DNA of 62,434 nucleotides from CAXSBR01 sp964236495 (GCA_964236495.1 CAXSBR010000017.1:1-62434), one strand, 5' to 3'. Shown: positions 44,409 to 53,982, numbered from the stretch's first letter. A program made the numbers and translations. Notes: a model not told the origin generated them from the letters alone.

Positions 44409-45398
44409 ATGCGGCTGTTGGTGCTGGGTGGAACGCGTTTCGTGGGCCGGGCTGTGGTCGAGGAGGCGCTAACTCGCGGGTGGGACGTAACCGCCGTGCA
44501 TCGAGGTGCCACCGGCGCACTGCCATCGACCGTAAGCGTGCTGTTTGCCGACCGCACCGACCGGCACGCTCTATACGACGCGTTGGGGAAGGCCAAGTGG
44601 GATGCCGTCGTGGACACCTGGTCCGGCGCTCCACAAGTCGCCAGTGACGCCGCGCAAATGCTGGCCAGCCGGGCGAGCCGCTACGGCTACGTGTCCAGCG
44701 CGTCGGTGTACGCCTGGGGCGGCCACGTAGATGAGCATTCCCCGGTCGTCGATGGTGACCCGATGGCTGACGGCGGGGACTATCCGGCGTTGAAACGAGG
44801 CGCGGAACTCGGCGTGTTGGCAGCGTTTCCGGATGCTGTGCTGGCACGAGCCGGGTTGATCCTGGGTCCGCACGAAGACATCGGGCGCCTGCCGTGGTGG
44901 CTACAGCGCATTGCCCGCGGCGGCGTGGTCGTCGCCCCGGGACGACCTGATCGGCCATTGCAGTACGTCGACGCGCGTGACCTGGCCGCCTGGCTGCTGT
45001 CGGCCTTGACCGACGGGCTGGCTGGACCGGTCGACGTGGCCAGCCGCTCTGGACACGCCACCACTGCCGAACTGCTGCACGCCTGCGTCGACGCGACCCG
45101 GTCCGACGCCGAGCTGACCTGGATCGGTGAGGCGGATCTAGCAGCGGCCGGCGCGCAGCCATGGACGCATTTGCCCTGCTGGGTTCCTGAACGCGGCGAG
45201 TTTGCCGGGTTCCTCGAGGTCGACACTGGACGAGCGGCTGCAACTGGCCTGGTGTGCCGGCCGATCACTGACACCGTGACCGACACCTGGCAGTGGATGC
45301 TCCGCGGCCCAGTGCCACCACAGCGCGACGACCGCGACGTGCACGGGTTACCTACGCAGATCGAGCGCCGCCTGGTGTCCCGCCGAGCACTGACGTAG
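44409..45398 (+). CDS. NAD-dependent epimerase/reductase-like protein (extended SDR)
   Basis: The 329-residue protein starts with the Rossmann loop MRLLVLGGTRFVGRAVVEEAL, uses an atypical SDR active site around YGYVSSASVYAWGG with Ser-Ser and Tyr, and has the AVLARAGLILGPHEDIGRLPWWLQRI and PLQYVDARDLAAWLLSAL blocks of isoflavone-reductase or CSP41-like members. A substrate is not evident. Start at ATG 44409 because the Rossmann strand begins there; the frame is open further upstream. Confidence 0.83.
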   Translation: MRLLVLGGTRFVGRAVVEEALTRGWDVTAVHRGATGALPSTVSVLFADRTDRHALYDALGKAKWDAVVDTWSGAPQVASDAAQMLASRASRYGYVSSASVYAWGGHVDEHSPVVDGDPMADGGDYPALKRGAELGVLAAFPDAVLARAGLILGPHEDIGRLPWWLQRIARGGVVVAPGRPDRPLQYVDARDLAAWLLSALTDGLAGPVDVASRSGHATTAELLHACVDATRSDAELTWIGEADLAAAGAQPWTHLPCWVPERGEFAGFLEVDTGRAAATGLVCRPITDTVTDTWQWMLRGPVPPQRDDRDVHGLPTQIERRLVSRRALT

Positions 45399-45550
45399 CG
45401 ACGTCGTGCACGCGGATCTGCTGAGGTTCGGTCACCACACCAGAACGCTGACTCGGACGTGGCGGCGGGGGGGTCACAAAGCCGGAACGGGATGAGCAGC
45501 CGGCTGCGCGCGGTGTGTGACACGCTCGCGAACGACGCTTGCGACCGGAT

Positions 45551-46170
45551 TTAGGGGGCGATGACAACGAAACCGAATAGGGCGCTGGTTTGCGCGGTGT
45601 CGTATTCCGCGGTGGCCTGGCCGGTTGGTGGCACCGTCTTGTATTCCCAAAACACGGGATACCTGCCGGGGAAAGGGATCGTGACGTTGTAACAGTCAAA
45701 ATTCGGATTTGCGGTGTGGCAGCGCTGTGATAGCGGCCGTGAGCTACTTCGTTGCGTCGGTCGCGGGCATCGGTCGGTGGCCCGCCGTCGACGTCGAAGG
45801 TTCCCGCGCGCGCGACGACGAGGGCCGCGTCCATGACGCGAGCTGGCGTGCGCTTGCCGAAGGACAACCTGGCGCGCACTGTCAGGGACGCACCGTGTCG
45901 AGCGGCAGCGAGCACCGGCAGGCCAAGGATCTGTTGCTTCGTTGCGTTGATGGTGTCAATCAACACCGGGGCCGAGCGAAACGGTCTCGCGGCAATTGGG
46001 GCGTTGGGCATAGGGGTGGTCGGCGCGGTCGAGCTTCGTGTGAAGGTGAGGTGGCTCGCCTCATGGCTCCGGGTGCTGGCGCTGAGCACGGATGCAGACT
46101 GCCGACCTGGAGGCGATGCGCAGGCCGTACTCATCAACCCGGCGGCCACGATCAACGCAAAGCGCTTCAT
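45551..46170 (-). pseudogene. Frameshifted lipoprotein gene
   Basis: ATG 46170 opens MKRFALIVAAGLMSTACASPP with a lipobox STAC. The frame continues PVLIDTINATKQQILGLPV and RARLSFGKRTPARVMDAALVVARAGTFD, then at about 45725 the sense passes to another frame: CHTANPNFDCYNVTIPFPGRYPVFWEYK and ATAEYDTAQTSALFGFVVIAP, stopping at TAA 45551. A one-base loss joins the two. The second part has the Cys pair and beta-rich look of a secreted domain. It may be a sequencing error rather than a true loss. Confidence 0.6.
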
Positions 46171-46380
46171 GACTTGCAGACAGGTTGACCGGCCGCGTTG
46201 GTTCCGGCGACGCTCGCCCGTAATTGCAACCGAGTGGTGTTGGCCTCGAAGCCCCCGCGCCGCCGCGTCGAAGCGGCGGTCGTGGTGGTGTGCAGCCATG
46301 CGTGCGAGGAGCGGACCTTCATGAGGCGTTGCGTGGAGCGGTAATGTGCCGGGCACATCAACCCAGCCGTGAAAAGGGGC

Positions 46381-47724
46381 ATGCTGTTGTCTGACTGGCG
46401 TGTTGTCAGTACTGCCGAACAATTGCAGGCCGCGATCTCCGACGGCGCGCGCGACATCGAGGTGTCGGGCACGATCCAGGGCGCACCTCGTGTCGTCCTG
46501 GCGCCGGGTGTCAATATCCGAGGCGGACGACTGGAGTTCGGTTCCAAGGGGGTCCTGCTCACTCGGGACAACACCGTCGCCGACATCGAGGTGGTGGTGC
46601 CCGAGCACGAGGTCGCGATCTACGCCGACACCACCGGACCGGACTGGGGGACGCTGACCCTGCGTGGCGTGCGCACGGTGGGGCAGGTGGCATTCATCGC
46701 GCAGGACGCGGTGCGGGCTGGGCATGTTGTGATCGAGGGGCTCACGATCCGGGCCGCCGACGTCCGTGGCCGCGTTGATCGGCCACGCGGGTTCGGCGTC
46801 GAGGCCATGCAGGGTGCGCTGACGGTGTGGAACCGGCAGGCCGACGCGTCGGTGAAGATCACCGCTGAGATCACCGATGTGGCCGCCGGGTCGGAGACGA
46901 CACCGGTGCGCGGCAGCGGCGTCTTCGTCGGTGGCCACGGCACAGACGACGGCAAGGCCGCCGGTGGGACCCTGACGATGACGACCCTGAGCACGGGGGA
47001 GATCCACACTGACGGCGGAATCGCTGAGGGCACCCCGGATCTGATCAGCGGCGGCGTCTTCGTGATCAGTGGCGCCATCGTCGACAGCGTGATCAACACC
47101 GGGCCGGTGACCACCCTCGGCCCGAACGACATGGTGCTAGACAACTGGGGCCGGGTGCAGACATGGACCGCCCAGCAGCCGATCACCTCACGCGGCCCCA
47201 GTGGTATCGGCTTCGTCAACTTCAGCGACGTCGACACGCTGACAGTGCAGGCGCCCATCCGCACGTACGGCAAAGGCGCCCGCGGTCTCAATCTGTACGA
47301 CGGGTCACTGCGAGAGGCGACCTTCGACTTCATCCACACCCACGGCGACGGATCGATCGGGGTGCAGCTGTCCAGACCGCTGCCCAAGCTGACCATCGGC
47401 GGGGACCTCTCGACCGAGGGCGGGGAGGGTCTGAGCCTGGTCAAGGGCGTGCAGATGACACTCCAAGCGATCGCGCTGAGCATCAAGCCCGGCGGTGCAG
47501 TCGACGAGCTGCACGTCGGCGGCGTGATCAGCACCTCCGGTGCCGACATCGTGTCGGTGGAGCTCGCCGACCGGGTCGGCAGCTGGGACGTTCCCGGCGG
47601 AATCCTGGCCACCGGCACCGGCTCGGACGGCGTGCACTACACCGGGGCAGGTTCCGCGCCCAGCGGCGTCACCGTCACCGCCGAACACGGCACCGACACA
47701 GTCGCGCTCCCGCCGGCTTCGTGA
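46381..47724 (+). CDS. Right-handed beta-helix protein of unknown function
   Basis: The 447-residue product has no signal peptide. It begins LLSDWRVVSTAEQLQAAISDGARDIEVSGTI and then shows regular short strands with Gly/Asp turns: PGVNIRGGRLEFGSKGVLLTRDNTVADIEV, WGTLTLRGVRTVGQV, GVFVISGAIVDSVINTGPVTTLGPNDMVLDNWG and GARGLNLYDGSLREATFDFIHTHGDGSIGVQL. This is the parallel beta-helix pattern of pectate-lyase-like proteins, but no polysaccharide-lyase residues are evident. I recall similar full-length proteins in other actinobacteria. AAAGGGG lies before the ATG at 46381. Confidence 0.72.
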   Translation: MLLSDWRVVSTAEQLQAAISDGARDIEVSGTIQGAPRVVLAPGVNIRGGRLEFGSKGVLLTRDNTVADIEVVVPEHEVAIYADTTGPDWGTLTLRGVRTVGQVAFIAQDAVRAGHVVIEGLTIRAADVRGRVDRPRGFGVEAMQGALTVWNRQADASVKITAEITDVAAGSETTPVRGSGVFVGGHGTDDGKAAGGTLTMTTLSTGEIHTDGGIAEGTPDLISGGVFVISGAIVDSVINTGPVTTLGPNDMVLDNWGRVQTWTAQQPITSRGPSGIGFVNFSDVDTLTVQAPIRTYGKGARGLNLYDGSLREATFDFIHTHGDGSIGVQLSRPLPKLTIGGDLSTEGGEGLSLVKGVQMTLQAIALSIKPGGAVDELHVGGVISTSGADIVSVELADRVGSWDVPGGILATGTGSDGVHYTGAGSAPSGVTVTAEHGTDTVALPPAS

Positions 47725-47860
47725 CCCGGAAGGCGCCGTAGTGGCCCGCAAGGTCCAACGTGGGACCCGGCTACTGCACTGACAAGCCCAACAAGGTCAC
47801 GATCTGCCCGAAGCGCGACCGGCAGGCACGCGACAGCGGGAACGCGCCGTCGGTCGGATG

Positions 47861-48751
47861 TTACGTGCCGTCGACTCGTGCGGTGAATTGAAGGATCGCG
47901 GCAGCGAGTGAGTCGGGGGCTTCCTGGGCGACGAGGTGGCCGACTCCGTCGATACGCACTGCGGTGAATTCGCCTGCGCTCACCTGGCGGAACGTGTTCT
48001 CGGTGAACGGGTGATTGACCCCGTCGACGGCCAGCACGGGAACGGTGATCGGCTGCGATTCGGCCAAGGCCTTCGTAGCGCCGTGATCAGTGAAGAGCGC
48101 TCCGTAGATGCCCTCGGTCCCTCGCCAGGCATTGGGGCGGGAGTAGGTACGAACGAACTCGTCGAGGTCGGCTTCGGTTACGGAGCCTTCGGTTCCGTTC
48201 ATCATCGGGTAGGCCCAGTCGGTTAGGAGCTCACGCTCATGGCCGGGAAGCAACATGGACGCGATGCCGGGAGCGCCGAGGAACCCGACGTGCCAGGAAC
48301 CGAAGCCGTTGACGTCGGCGAGCAGCTCGAGTCCGAATCCGGCGAGGGTCGACTCGACGGCGGTGAAGCTGAGGACGTCCTGAGGGTGGGTCGCCGCGAA
48401 GCGGAAACCCACGCCGCCGCTGATGTCTTGGCACAGGATGTGGACCGGACCGGCGCCGACGTGCTCGACGAGGTGGTGCAGGTCCTCGGCGGCACTGAGC
48501 TCGGTGTACTCGGCGTCGGCGTTGCTGGAATCGCCGAACCCGCGGATATCGAGGGCGAAGACGCGATGGGTGTCGGCGAGCAGCGGGATGAGCTTGCGAA
48601 ACGCCCACCACGTCTCCGGCCATCCGTGCACCAGCACGATCGGCGAGCCGGTGGTTCCAGCGGACACGTAATGAAGCTGCACTCCGTTGACGTCGGCCAG
48701 GTGGTGGGTGACGCCGGCAATCGTTGCGCCGACGGGGGTGGAGACGGTCAT
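47861..48751 (-). CDS. Alpha/beta-hydrolase, epoxide hydrolase-like
   Basis: The oxyanion loop HGWPETWWAFRKL (about residues 43-55) is that of epoxide hydrolases and haloalkane dehalogenases. The nucleophile elbow LCQDISGGVGFRFA has Asp in the usual Ser place, as in those families, although the common HDWGG is changed to QDISG. The catalytic His is in GVGHLVAQEAP. Start at ATG 48751 with AAGGAG upstream. Divergent from a MarR gene across twin palindromes, so probably induced by the compound it destroys. Confidence 0.85.
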   Translation of the reverse strand: MTVSTPVGATIAGVTHHLADVNGVQLHYVSAGTTGSPIVLVHGWPETWWAFRKLIPLLADTHRVFALDIRGFGDSSNADAEYTELSAAEDLHHLVEHVGAGPVHILCQDISGGVGFRFAATHPQDVLSFTAVESTLAGFGLELLADVNGFGSWHVGFLGAPGIASMLLPGHERELLTDWAYPMMNGTEGSVTEADLDEFVRTYSRPNAWRGTEGIYGALFTDHGATKALAESQPITVPVLAVDGVNHPFTENTFRQVSAGEFTAVRIDGVGHLVAQEAPDSLAAAILQFTARVDGT

Positions 48752-48766
48752 GGTTGACTCCTTAAT

Positions 48767-48809
48767 GGACAGCTTGGTTGTCTATCACGGTAGACAGCCT
48801 GGTTGTCTA
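48767..48809. promoter_or_regulatory. Twin palindromic operators between hydrolase and MarR gene
   Basis: Two near-identical 18-bp sites, GGACAGCTTGGTTGTCTA (48767-48784) and AGACAGCCTGGTTGTCTA (48792-48809), lie 25 bp apart centre to centre. Each contains GACA-7-TGTC arms. They sit just upstream of both divergent start codons, as expected for a MarR dimer that represses both genes. Confidence 0.75.
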
Positions 48810-48837
48810 TGTCAAACCGCCGATCTACGCTGACGAC

Positions 48838-49311
48838 ATGTCGAGATCCGGCGCCGACTTGGCCCTGCTCCTGCTCGCCGGCTTCCGCACGATGGCAGAT
48901 CAGGCGACGGCCGAGTTGGCCGAACGCGGGCATGAGGACGTCCGTCCGGTGCACGACTTCGCGCTCCACTCGATCCTGTCGGGCGCAGACAGTGCCTCCG
49001 AACTCGGCCGCGCGATGTCGGTCAGCAAACAGGCGGCCGCAAAAACCATCGCCGTCCTCGAAGCGCGCGGCTATGTGGCGCGAGAATCTGACTCCACCGA
49101 CAAGCGCCGGATGCGCCTTCGCGTCACCGAGCACGGCCTGGCCATGCTCCACGAAGGCGAAGCGATCTTCGACGAGCTCCGCGGGAAATGGGAGCGCCAA
49201 GTAGGAGCGGCGTCAGTCTCGGCGCTCGAGGGCACACTTCGACAGCTTGTGGGAGACAACGCCATCCGCATCGACACACCCGGCTGGAACGCCAGCGATC
49301 CCGACGGGTGA
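48838..49311 (+). CDS. MarR-family regulator (hydrolase module)
   Basis: The 157-residue protein has the winged helix in ALHSILSGADSASELGRAMSVSKQAAAKTIAVLEARGYVARESDSTDKRRMRLRVTEHG. There is no Cys in the recognition region, so a ligand rather than oxidation is the likely signal. ATG 48838 fits the family start; an upstream ATG at 48778 lies inside the operator region. It is divergent from the epoxide-hydrolase-like gene and probably represses both. Confidence 0.87.
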   Translation: MSRSGADLALLLLAGFRTMADQATAELAERGHEDVRPVHDFALHSILSGADSASELGRAMSVSKQAAAKTIAVLEARGYVARESDSTDKRRMRLRVTEHGLAMLHEGEAIFDELRGKWERQVGAASVSALEGTLRQLVGDNAIRIDTPGWNASDPDG

Positions 49312-49358
49312 GCGCAGGTCAGCGCAGTGCGGCCAGTACCCAATGGAAACGGGTCTTG

Positions 49359-51305
49359 CTACAGGTCCAGTTCGGAGCCGACCACGGTCGTCCGGTCGCG
49401 GGGCAGGTGGAAGTAGTCGGCGGGGCTGGCCGCGTATCGGGCCAGGCCGACGAACAGGTGTTTGCGCCAGCGGCTCATGCCCGGTTCCCGGCCGGCGCGG
49501 ATGGTGATCCGCGACAGGAAGTAGGAAGCTGTGTCGGGATCGAAGTCGAGTTCGCCGCCTTGGCTGGCCGCCAGCCGGAGCATCTCGGGGATGTCCTGCT
49601 CGTCTTGGAACCCGTAGCGCACGTTGAGGTGCACAATGCCGTCGTCGAGTGCGCCGAGGTTGTCGACGCTCAGCCGGTCAGCCGGCGCGATGTAGGGCAC
49701 GTTCTGCGGCTCCACCGAGACGATCACTACGTGTTCGTGCAGGACGTGGTTGTAGAGCAGATTTGCCCGCAGCGCCAGCGGAGTGGTGGCCTTGGTGGGG
49801 TGCGGAAACACCGCCGTACCCGGCACCCGAATGACGTGTTGGTCGTGGGCCTGGTCGACGAACGCGGCCAGCGGACCCTCGAGGTCGCCACGTCGGGCGG
49901 TGACGATCTGGCGTCCGCGATGCCAGGTCATCATGACGGTGAACAAGGCGACCGCGATGAGCAGGGGCAGCCAGCCCCCGTAGGTGACCTTGGTCAGGTT
50001 GGCCGCGAGATAGGTCAATTCCGCGCCGCCGAACACCACGCCAGCAGCGACCAGCTTCCACCATGCCCATCTCCACGCCGCACCGGCGACGACCAGGAAC
50101 AGCGTGGTCGTGATCAGCAGCGTTCCCGTCACCGCGACCCCGTACGCGGTGGCCAGCCGCGCCGAGGACCGGAACGCCACCATGATCACAATGACGCCGA
50201 CGAACAGCAGCCAGTTGACTGCGGGCACATAGATCTGACCACTCTCCCGGGTCGAGGTTTGCCGGACGGTCAGTTGGGGCAGGAACCCCAGACGCACAGC
50301 CTGGCGCGACACCGAGAACGCCCCGGAGACCACCGACTGCGATGCAATGACCGTGGCCGCGGTAGCCAGCACGATCATCGGCACCCGCGCCCATCCCGGA
50401 ACCAGCAGGTAGAAGGGGTTGGTGATTGCTGCTGGGTTGTGCAGGATCAGCGCGCCCTGGCCTAGGTAATTCAGCACCAGCGCCGGGAAAACGATGAAGA
50501 ACCAGGCGCGTCGGATCGGTGGTCGACCGAAGTGGCCCATGTCGGCGTAGAGCGCCTCGGCGCCGGTGATGGCCAGAACGACTGCACCCATGGCGATGAA
50601 CGTCGTGAACGGATGGTCGAGGACGAAGGTGACGACGTAGCTCGGGGACAGGGCTTTGAGAATGTCGGGGTGCCGCACGATCTGGGGCAGGCCCAGCACG
50701 GCCAGCACTGCGAACCAAACGACCATCACCGGGCCGAACAGCCGACCCACCCGATGAGTCCCCCACCGTTGGACAGCGAACAGAACTGCGACGATCACCA
50801 CAGCAACGGGCAGCACGGCACCTGCCAGGCTCGGCGCGGCAACTTTGATGCCTTCCACCGCGGACAGCACCGAGATCGCCGGGGTGATGAGGCTGTCGCC
50901 GTAGAACAGGCAGGCGCCGAACACGCCGAGCGCCATCAGCACCGCCGTGCGCCGCCCGGACCCGCCCAAGGTGCGCCGGACCAACGCCGCGAGCGCCATC
51001 ACACCGCCCTCGCCGTCGTTGTCGGCGCGCAGGATGAACGCGACGTACTTCACCGACACGATCAATGTGATCGACCAGAAAACCAGCGAAATGACGCCGT
51101 AGACATCGCCCGTGCTCGCGCGAACCCGACCGTTATCGATCGCGAACACCGTCTGCAGGGCATACAACGGGCTGGTTCCGATATCGCCGAACACGATGCC
51201 CAGCGCGCTGACGGCCAGACCGATCCCGCCGGCGTGGGCCGGGGCGCGCATTGGCCGGCTCGGAGCTGGTTCGGCGCCGACGGCGATTCCGTCTGATGTA
51301 CTCAC
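49359..51305 (-). CDS. kup: Potassium uptake protein Kup
   Basis: Kup is a proton-coupled K+ importer. The first helix carries LAVSALGIVFGDIGTSPLYALQTVF, the family signature, followed by about twelve helices and a C-terminal cytoplasmic part (about residues 475-648) with ALDDGIVHLNVRYGFQDEQDIPEML and the final YFHLPRDRTTVVGSELDL. The length of 648 is typical. GTG 51305 is the start. It lies 26 bases after the quinone-reductase-like gene on the same strand and may be read through from it. Confidence 0.92.
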   Translation of the reverse strand: MSTSDGIAVGAEPAPSRPMRAPAHAGGIGLAVSALGIVFGDIGTSPLYALQTVFAIDNGRVRASTGDVYGVISLVFWSITLIVSVKYVAFILRADNDGEGGVMALAALVRRTLGGSGRRTAVLMALGVFGACLFYGDSLITPAISVLSAVEGIKVAAPSLAGAVLPVAVVIVAVLFAVQRWGTHRVGRLFGPVMVVWFAVLAVLGLPQIVRHPDILKALSPSYVVTFVLDHPFTTFIAMGAVVLAITGAEALYADMGHFGRPPIRRAWFFIVFPALVLNYLGQGALILHNPAAITNPFYLLVPGWARVPMIVLATAATVIASQSVVSGAFSVSRQAVRLGFLPQLTVRQTSTRESGQIYVPAVNWLLFVGVIVIMVAFRSSARLATAYGVAVTGTLLITTTLFLVVAGAAWRWAWWKLVAAGVVFGGAELTYLAANLTKVTYGGWLPLLIAVALFTVMMTWHRGRQIVTARRGDLEGPLAAFVDQAHDQHVIRVPGTAVFPHPTKATTPLALRANLLYNHVLHEHVVIVSVEPQNVPYIAPADRLSVDNLGALDDGIVHLNVRYGFQDEQDIPEMLRLAASQGGELDFDPDTASYFLSRITIRAGREPGMSRWRKHLFVGLARYAASPADYFHLPRDRTTVVGSELDL

Positions 51306-51331
51306 CGCCCAATTGTGCAGGCACCGAGTGC

Positions 51332-52258
51332 CTAGGGAACGAGGACGATCCGTCCCCGGACTCCGCCCGCCTCAAGGCGTTGATGGGCGTCCCGAATCTG
51401 ATGCAGGGGGAGTACGGCCGCGATGCGCGGCGTGAGCCGTCCAGCCTGGGCGTGGTCGGCGAGATCCTGGAGCCAGGCGGTGTTTTCGATTTCGTCCGGG
51501 ACCCAGACCGGCTCGATGCGGATGCCACGTTCCGTCGGCCCGTTCCAACTTCGCAGGGTCGCGAGGGCGCCGCCGTCTTTGATGGCGCCTAGCGCGAGTG
51601 CATCGACGACCGCAGCGTCGATCAGGGCGTCCGTGCCTGCAGGGACGACGGTCCGGAATGCCGCGGCAACGTCCTTGGAGCGGGGGACGATGTCGTGGGC
51701 GCCGAATCCCCTCACGAGGGCTTCGTCTTCGGGCTTCGCGTCGGCAACAACTCGCAGGCCTGCGGCGGCTGCGAGTTGGATCGCATACTGCCCGACGGCG
51801 CCGGCGGATCCGATGACGCCGAGGGTCTGACCGGGCGTCAGCTGCAGACGGTGCAGCGCCTGCAGGACGGTCAGACCATTCATCGGCAGCGTCGCCGCCT
51901 CCTCGTCGCTGATGTCGTCCGGGGTGCCGACGACCGAGCCGGCTGGCAGCGCGACGAATTCGGCCTGTGCACCGCCTTGGGGCCCGTGTGCGTTGACGAT
52001 GCCGAAGACCCGCTGTCCGACGCGGAATGTGGTGCCCTCGCCGAGGCTTTCGATGGTGCCGGCGATCTCCATGCCCGGCGTCCACGGCGCCGGTAGGGCA
52101 TCGCCGGCCCCGCGGGCTCGTAGCGCCAGATCGGTCGGGTTGACCGTCGCTGCCGCCATACGGATCAGCACCTGGCCCGCTCCAGGCTGCGGCGCAGCCA
52201 CGCGGCCGACCGCGAGGACTTCCGGACCGCCGGGGCGGAAAATCTGAACAGCGCGCAC
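51332..52258 (-). CDS. Zinc-free MDR quinone reductase-like oxidoreductase
   Basis: The 308-residue MDR protein has GroES-type N-terminus MRAVQIFRPGGPEVLAVGRV and the quinone-reductase-like GMEIAGTIESLGEGTTFRVGQRVFG. The NADPH loop is GSAGAVGQYAIQLA (about residues 150-163). The catalytic zinc ligands of alcohol dehydrogenases are absent. Such enzymes reduce quinones or enones with NADPH. GTG 52258 has AAGGAG six bases upstream, and the SDR gene ends ten bases before, so they form an operon under the divergent TetR. Confidence 0.87.
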   Translation of the reverse strand: MRAVQIFRPGGPEVLAVGRVAAPQPGAGQVLIRMAAATVNPTDLALRARGAGDALPAPWTPGMEIAGTIESLGEGTTFRVGQRVFGIVNAHGPQGGAQAEFVALPAGSVVGTPDDISDEEAATLPMNGLTVLQALHRLQLTPGQTLGVIGSAGAVGQYAIQLAAAAGLRVVADAKPEDEALVRGFGAHDIVPRSKDVAAAFRTVVPAGTDALIDAAVVDALALGAIKDGGALATLRSWNGPTERGIRIEPVWVPDEIENTAWLQDLADHAQAGRLTPRIAAVLPLHQIRDAHQRLEAGGVRGRIVLVP

Positions 52259-52268
52259 TTGGGCTCCT

Positions 52269-53081
52269 TCATGTATTTCGAAATGTGGGGTGGGTTGTTG
52301 CCGTGTCGTCTACCGCGCTGCCGCTCTTACCAAGGGGCGCGGGTGCCGTCCCAGGACCAGAGGGCGCCGGTCGGCCGTCGTCGGGCAGCAATGCCAAGCG
52401 CACCGCCCCTGCGGCGGCTTCAGCGGGGTCGCCACCGACGGTCATGCCGGGCACGAGGTTGGTTCGGCGAAGACCGGGCGCGAGCGCGTTGACCTTGAAT
52501 CGGTCGCCAAGCGCAAGCGCAGTCAGCAGCGTGACCGCGTTCGCGGCCGTCTTCGAGGTCCGGTAGGCCAGACCGCTGCCTTTCACGCGCTCCCAGTCGA
52601 ACTGAGGGTTCCTTCCGGAGTTCCAGGTCAGCGAGCCGGTGCCGCTGGAGACGTTGACGATGCGTGGATGCGCCGAGGCCTGGAGCGCGGGCAACATCGC
52701 CTGAGTCACGCCCACAAGACCGAACACGTTGGTTTCGTAGGCGCTGCGGAGCTGCTCGAGCGATGCCGACCCGATGTCGTCTCCACCGGGGTTTACACCC
52801 GCGTTGTTGACCAGAACGTCAAGGTCGGCGACGTGAGCCGCGGCGTCCGAGACCGAGTGAAGATCGGTGACATCCAGCTGCAGGATTCGTGCGCCAGCAC
52901 CGAGCGCCGAGACCGCTGCTGCGCTCTTCTCCAGGCTGCGCGCGGCCACCCAGACCAACACCCCGGCGGCGAGCAGCTGCTTCGCGATCTCGAAACCGAT
53001 ACCGGTGTTGGCCCCCGTCACCAGAGCTGTGGTGCCCTCTGCCGGCTGCACCGGGCCGGGGAGTCGTTCGGCGTCTGCCAT
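52269..53081 (-). CDS. Short-chain dehydrogenase/reductase
   Basis: A classical SDR: NADP loop TGANTGIGFEIAKQL (about residues 22-36), LVNNAG (about 89-94), Ser in VNVSSGTGSL and YRTSK with Tyr and Lys catalytic. It resembles the retinol-dehydrogenase-like group. The C-terminal 30 residues (RPAPSGPGTAPAPLGKS) are Pro-rich. It is the first gene of the operon with the quinone-reductase-like gene, divergent from TetR with a 76-base gap. Confidence 0.88.
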   Translation of the reverse strand: MADAERLPGPVQPAEGTTALVTGANTGIGFEIAKQLLAAGVLVWVAARSLEKSAAAVSALGAGARILQLDVTDLHSVSDAAAHVADLDVLVNNAGVNPGGDDIGSASLEQLRSAYETNVFGLVGVTQAMLPALQASAHPRIVNVSSGTGSLTWNSGRNPQFDWERVKGSGLAYRTSKTAANAVTLLTALALGDRFKVNALAPGLRRTNLVPGMTVGGDPAEAAAGAVRLALLPDDGRPAPSGPGTAPAPLGKSGSAVDDTATTHPTFRNT

Positions 53082-53157
53082 ATAACCAGTTTACAACTGC
53101 AATGTTGGAGTTGGAAGACGGGACTCAACGGTGTCAGGGGACACGTAATCTGAGGCA

Positions 53158-53772
53158 ATGGCGTGGGACACCGACGCGACCCGTCGTCGGTTGCGGGAGG
53201 CTGCCCTCGTCGAGTTCGCCGCTCACGGTCTGGACGGCACGAGCATCGCCGCCATCGTCGAGCGGGCCGGCGTCAACCGTGAGCGTCTCTACAGCTACTT
53301 CGGCGACAAGAACTCCCTGTGGGAACTCGTACTGGCCACCGAGCTCGAGAAACTCGCTGCGGCCATCCGACTCACCGGAGTCGGTCTCGACGACGTCGGC
53401 GAATTCGCCGGCGCAACCTTCGACTACCACGCGGCGCATCCTGAACTCGGACGGCTCTTGCAGTGGGAGGGGCTGCAACACGGGCCCGCCGCCAATGTCG
53501 ACGATCGCGCCGTTCACTACCGGGAGAAGGTCGAGCGGTTCGCCCACGCCCAACAGTCGGGCCACCTCGATTCTGCCGTCAGTCCCGCGCACCTCGTGTT
53601 CGCCCTCATCGCCCTTGCCGCCTGGTGGCAGACCGTCCCCCAGCTAGCCGAGATGATCACCGGCGCCGGCGCCGACGACGCTGATGAACTGGCGTTACGC
53701 CGCGCCTTCACCGTCGACGCGGCCCGCCGAATGGCAGCGCCACGAGGGCCAGACAGGCAAACAGCGCATTAG
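53158..53772 (+). CDS. TetR-family regulator (SDR module)
   Basis: The DNA-binding part is standard: RRRLREAALVEFAAHGLDGTSIAAIVERAGVNRERLYSYFGDKNSLWELVL. The 204-residue length is normal, and the C-terminal ligand domain has ALIALAAWWQTVPQLAEM. The divergent SDR/oxidoreductase operon is the likely target. The gap has only weak repeats (CAAC-6-GTTG around 53090), so I do not call an operator. Confidence 0.88.
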   Translation: MAWDTDATRRRLREAALVEFAAHGLDGTSIAAIVERAGVNRERLYSYFGDKNSLWELVLATELEKLAAAIRLTGVGLDDVGEFAGATFDYHAAHPELGRLLQWEGLQHGPAANVDDRAVHYREKVERFAHAQQSGHLDSAVSPAHLVFALIALAAWWQTVPQLAEMITGAGADDADELALRRAFTVDAARRMAAPRGPDRQTAH

Positions 53773-53982
53773 CGAAGCGCCGCCGAGTTGCAGACCCTGG
53801 ACCAGCACCGCCCATGCGTACCCGTCGCGCCAGTATTACCTGGTACGAACATTCCAAGCACCGACACCGGGGCCTCCCTCGGTTTCAAGCACCACTGTCT
53901 TGGTAGCAAGCGCGTGCCAGCCTCTCCACCAACGGTGACCCGGAGAGCGCATCTACATCAAGTGCGACCGTCGTCGTCGCGG

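Noticed and set aside
46171..47007. N-terminal extension of the reverse frame that contains the broken lipoprotein
   Set aside because: The part above 46170 is antisense to the beta-helix gene; a signal peptide starts cleanly at 46170.
47764..47888. Forward frame with four Cys after the beta-helix gene
   Set aside because: It has no start codon or ribosome site and runs into the convergent hydrolase gene.
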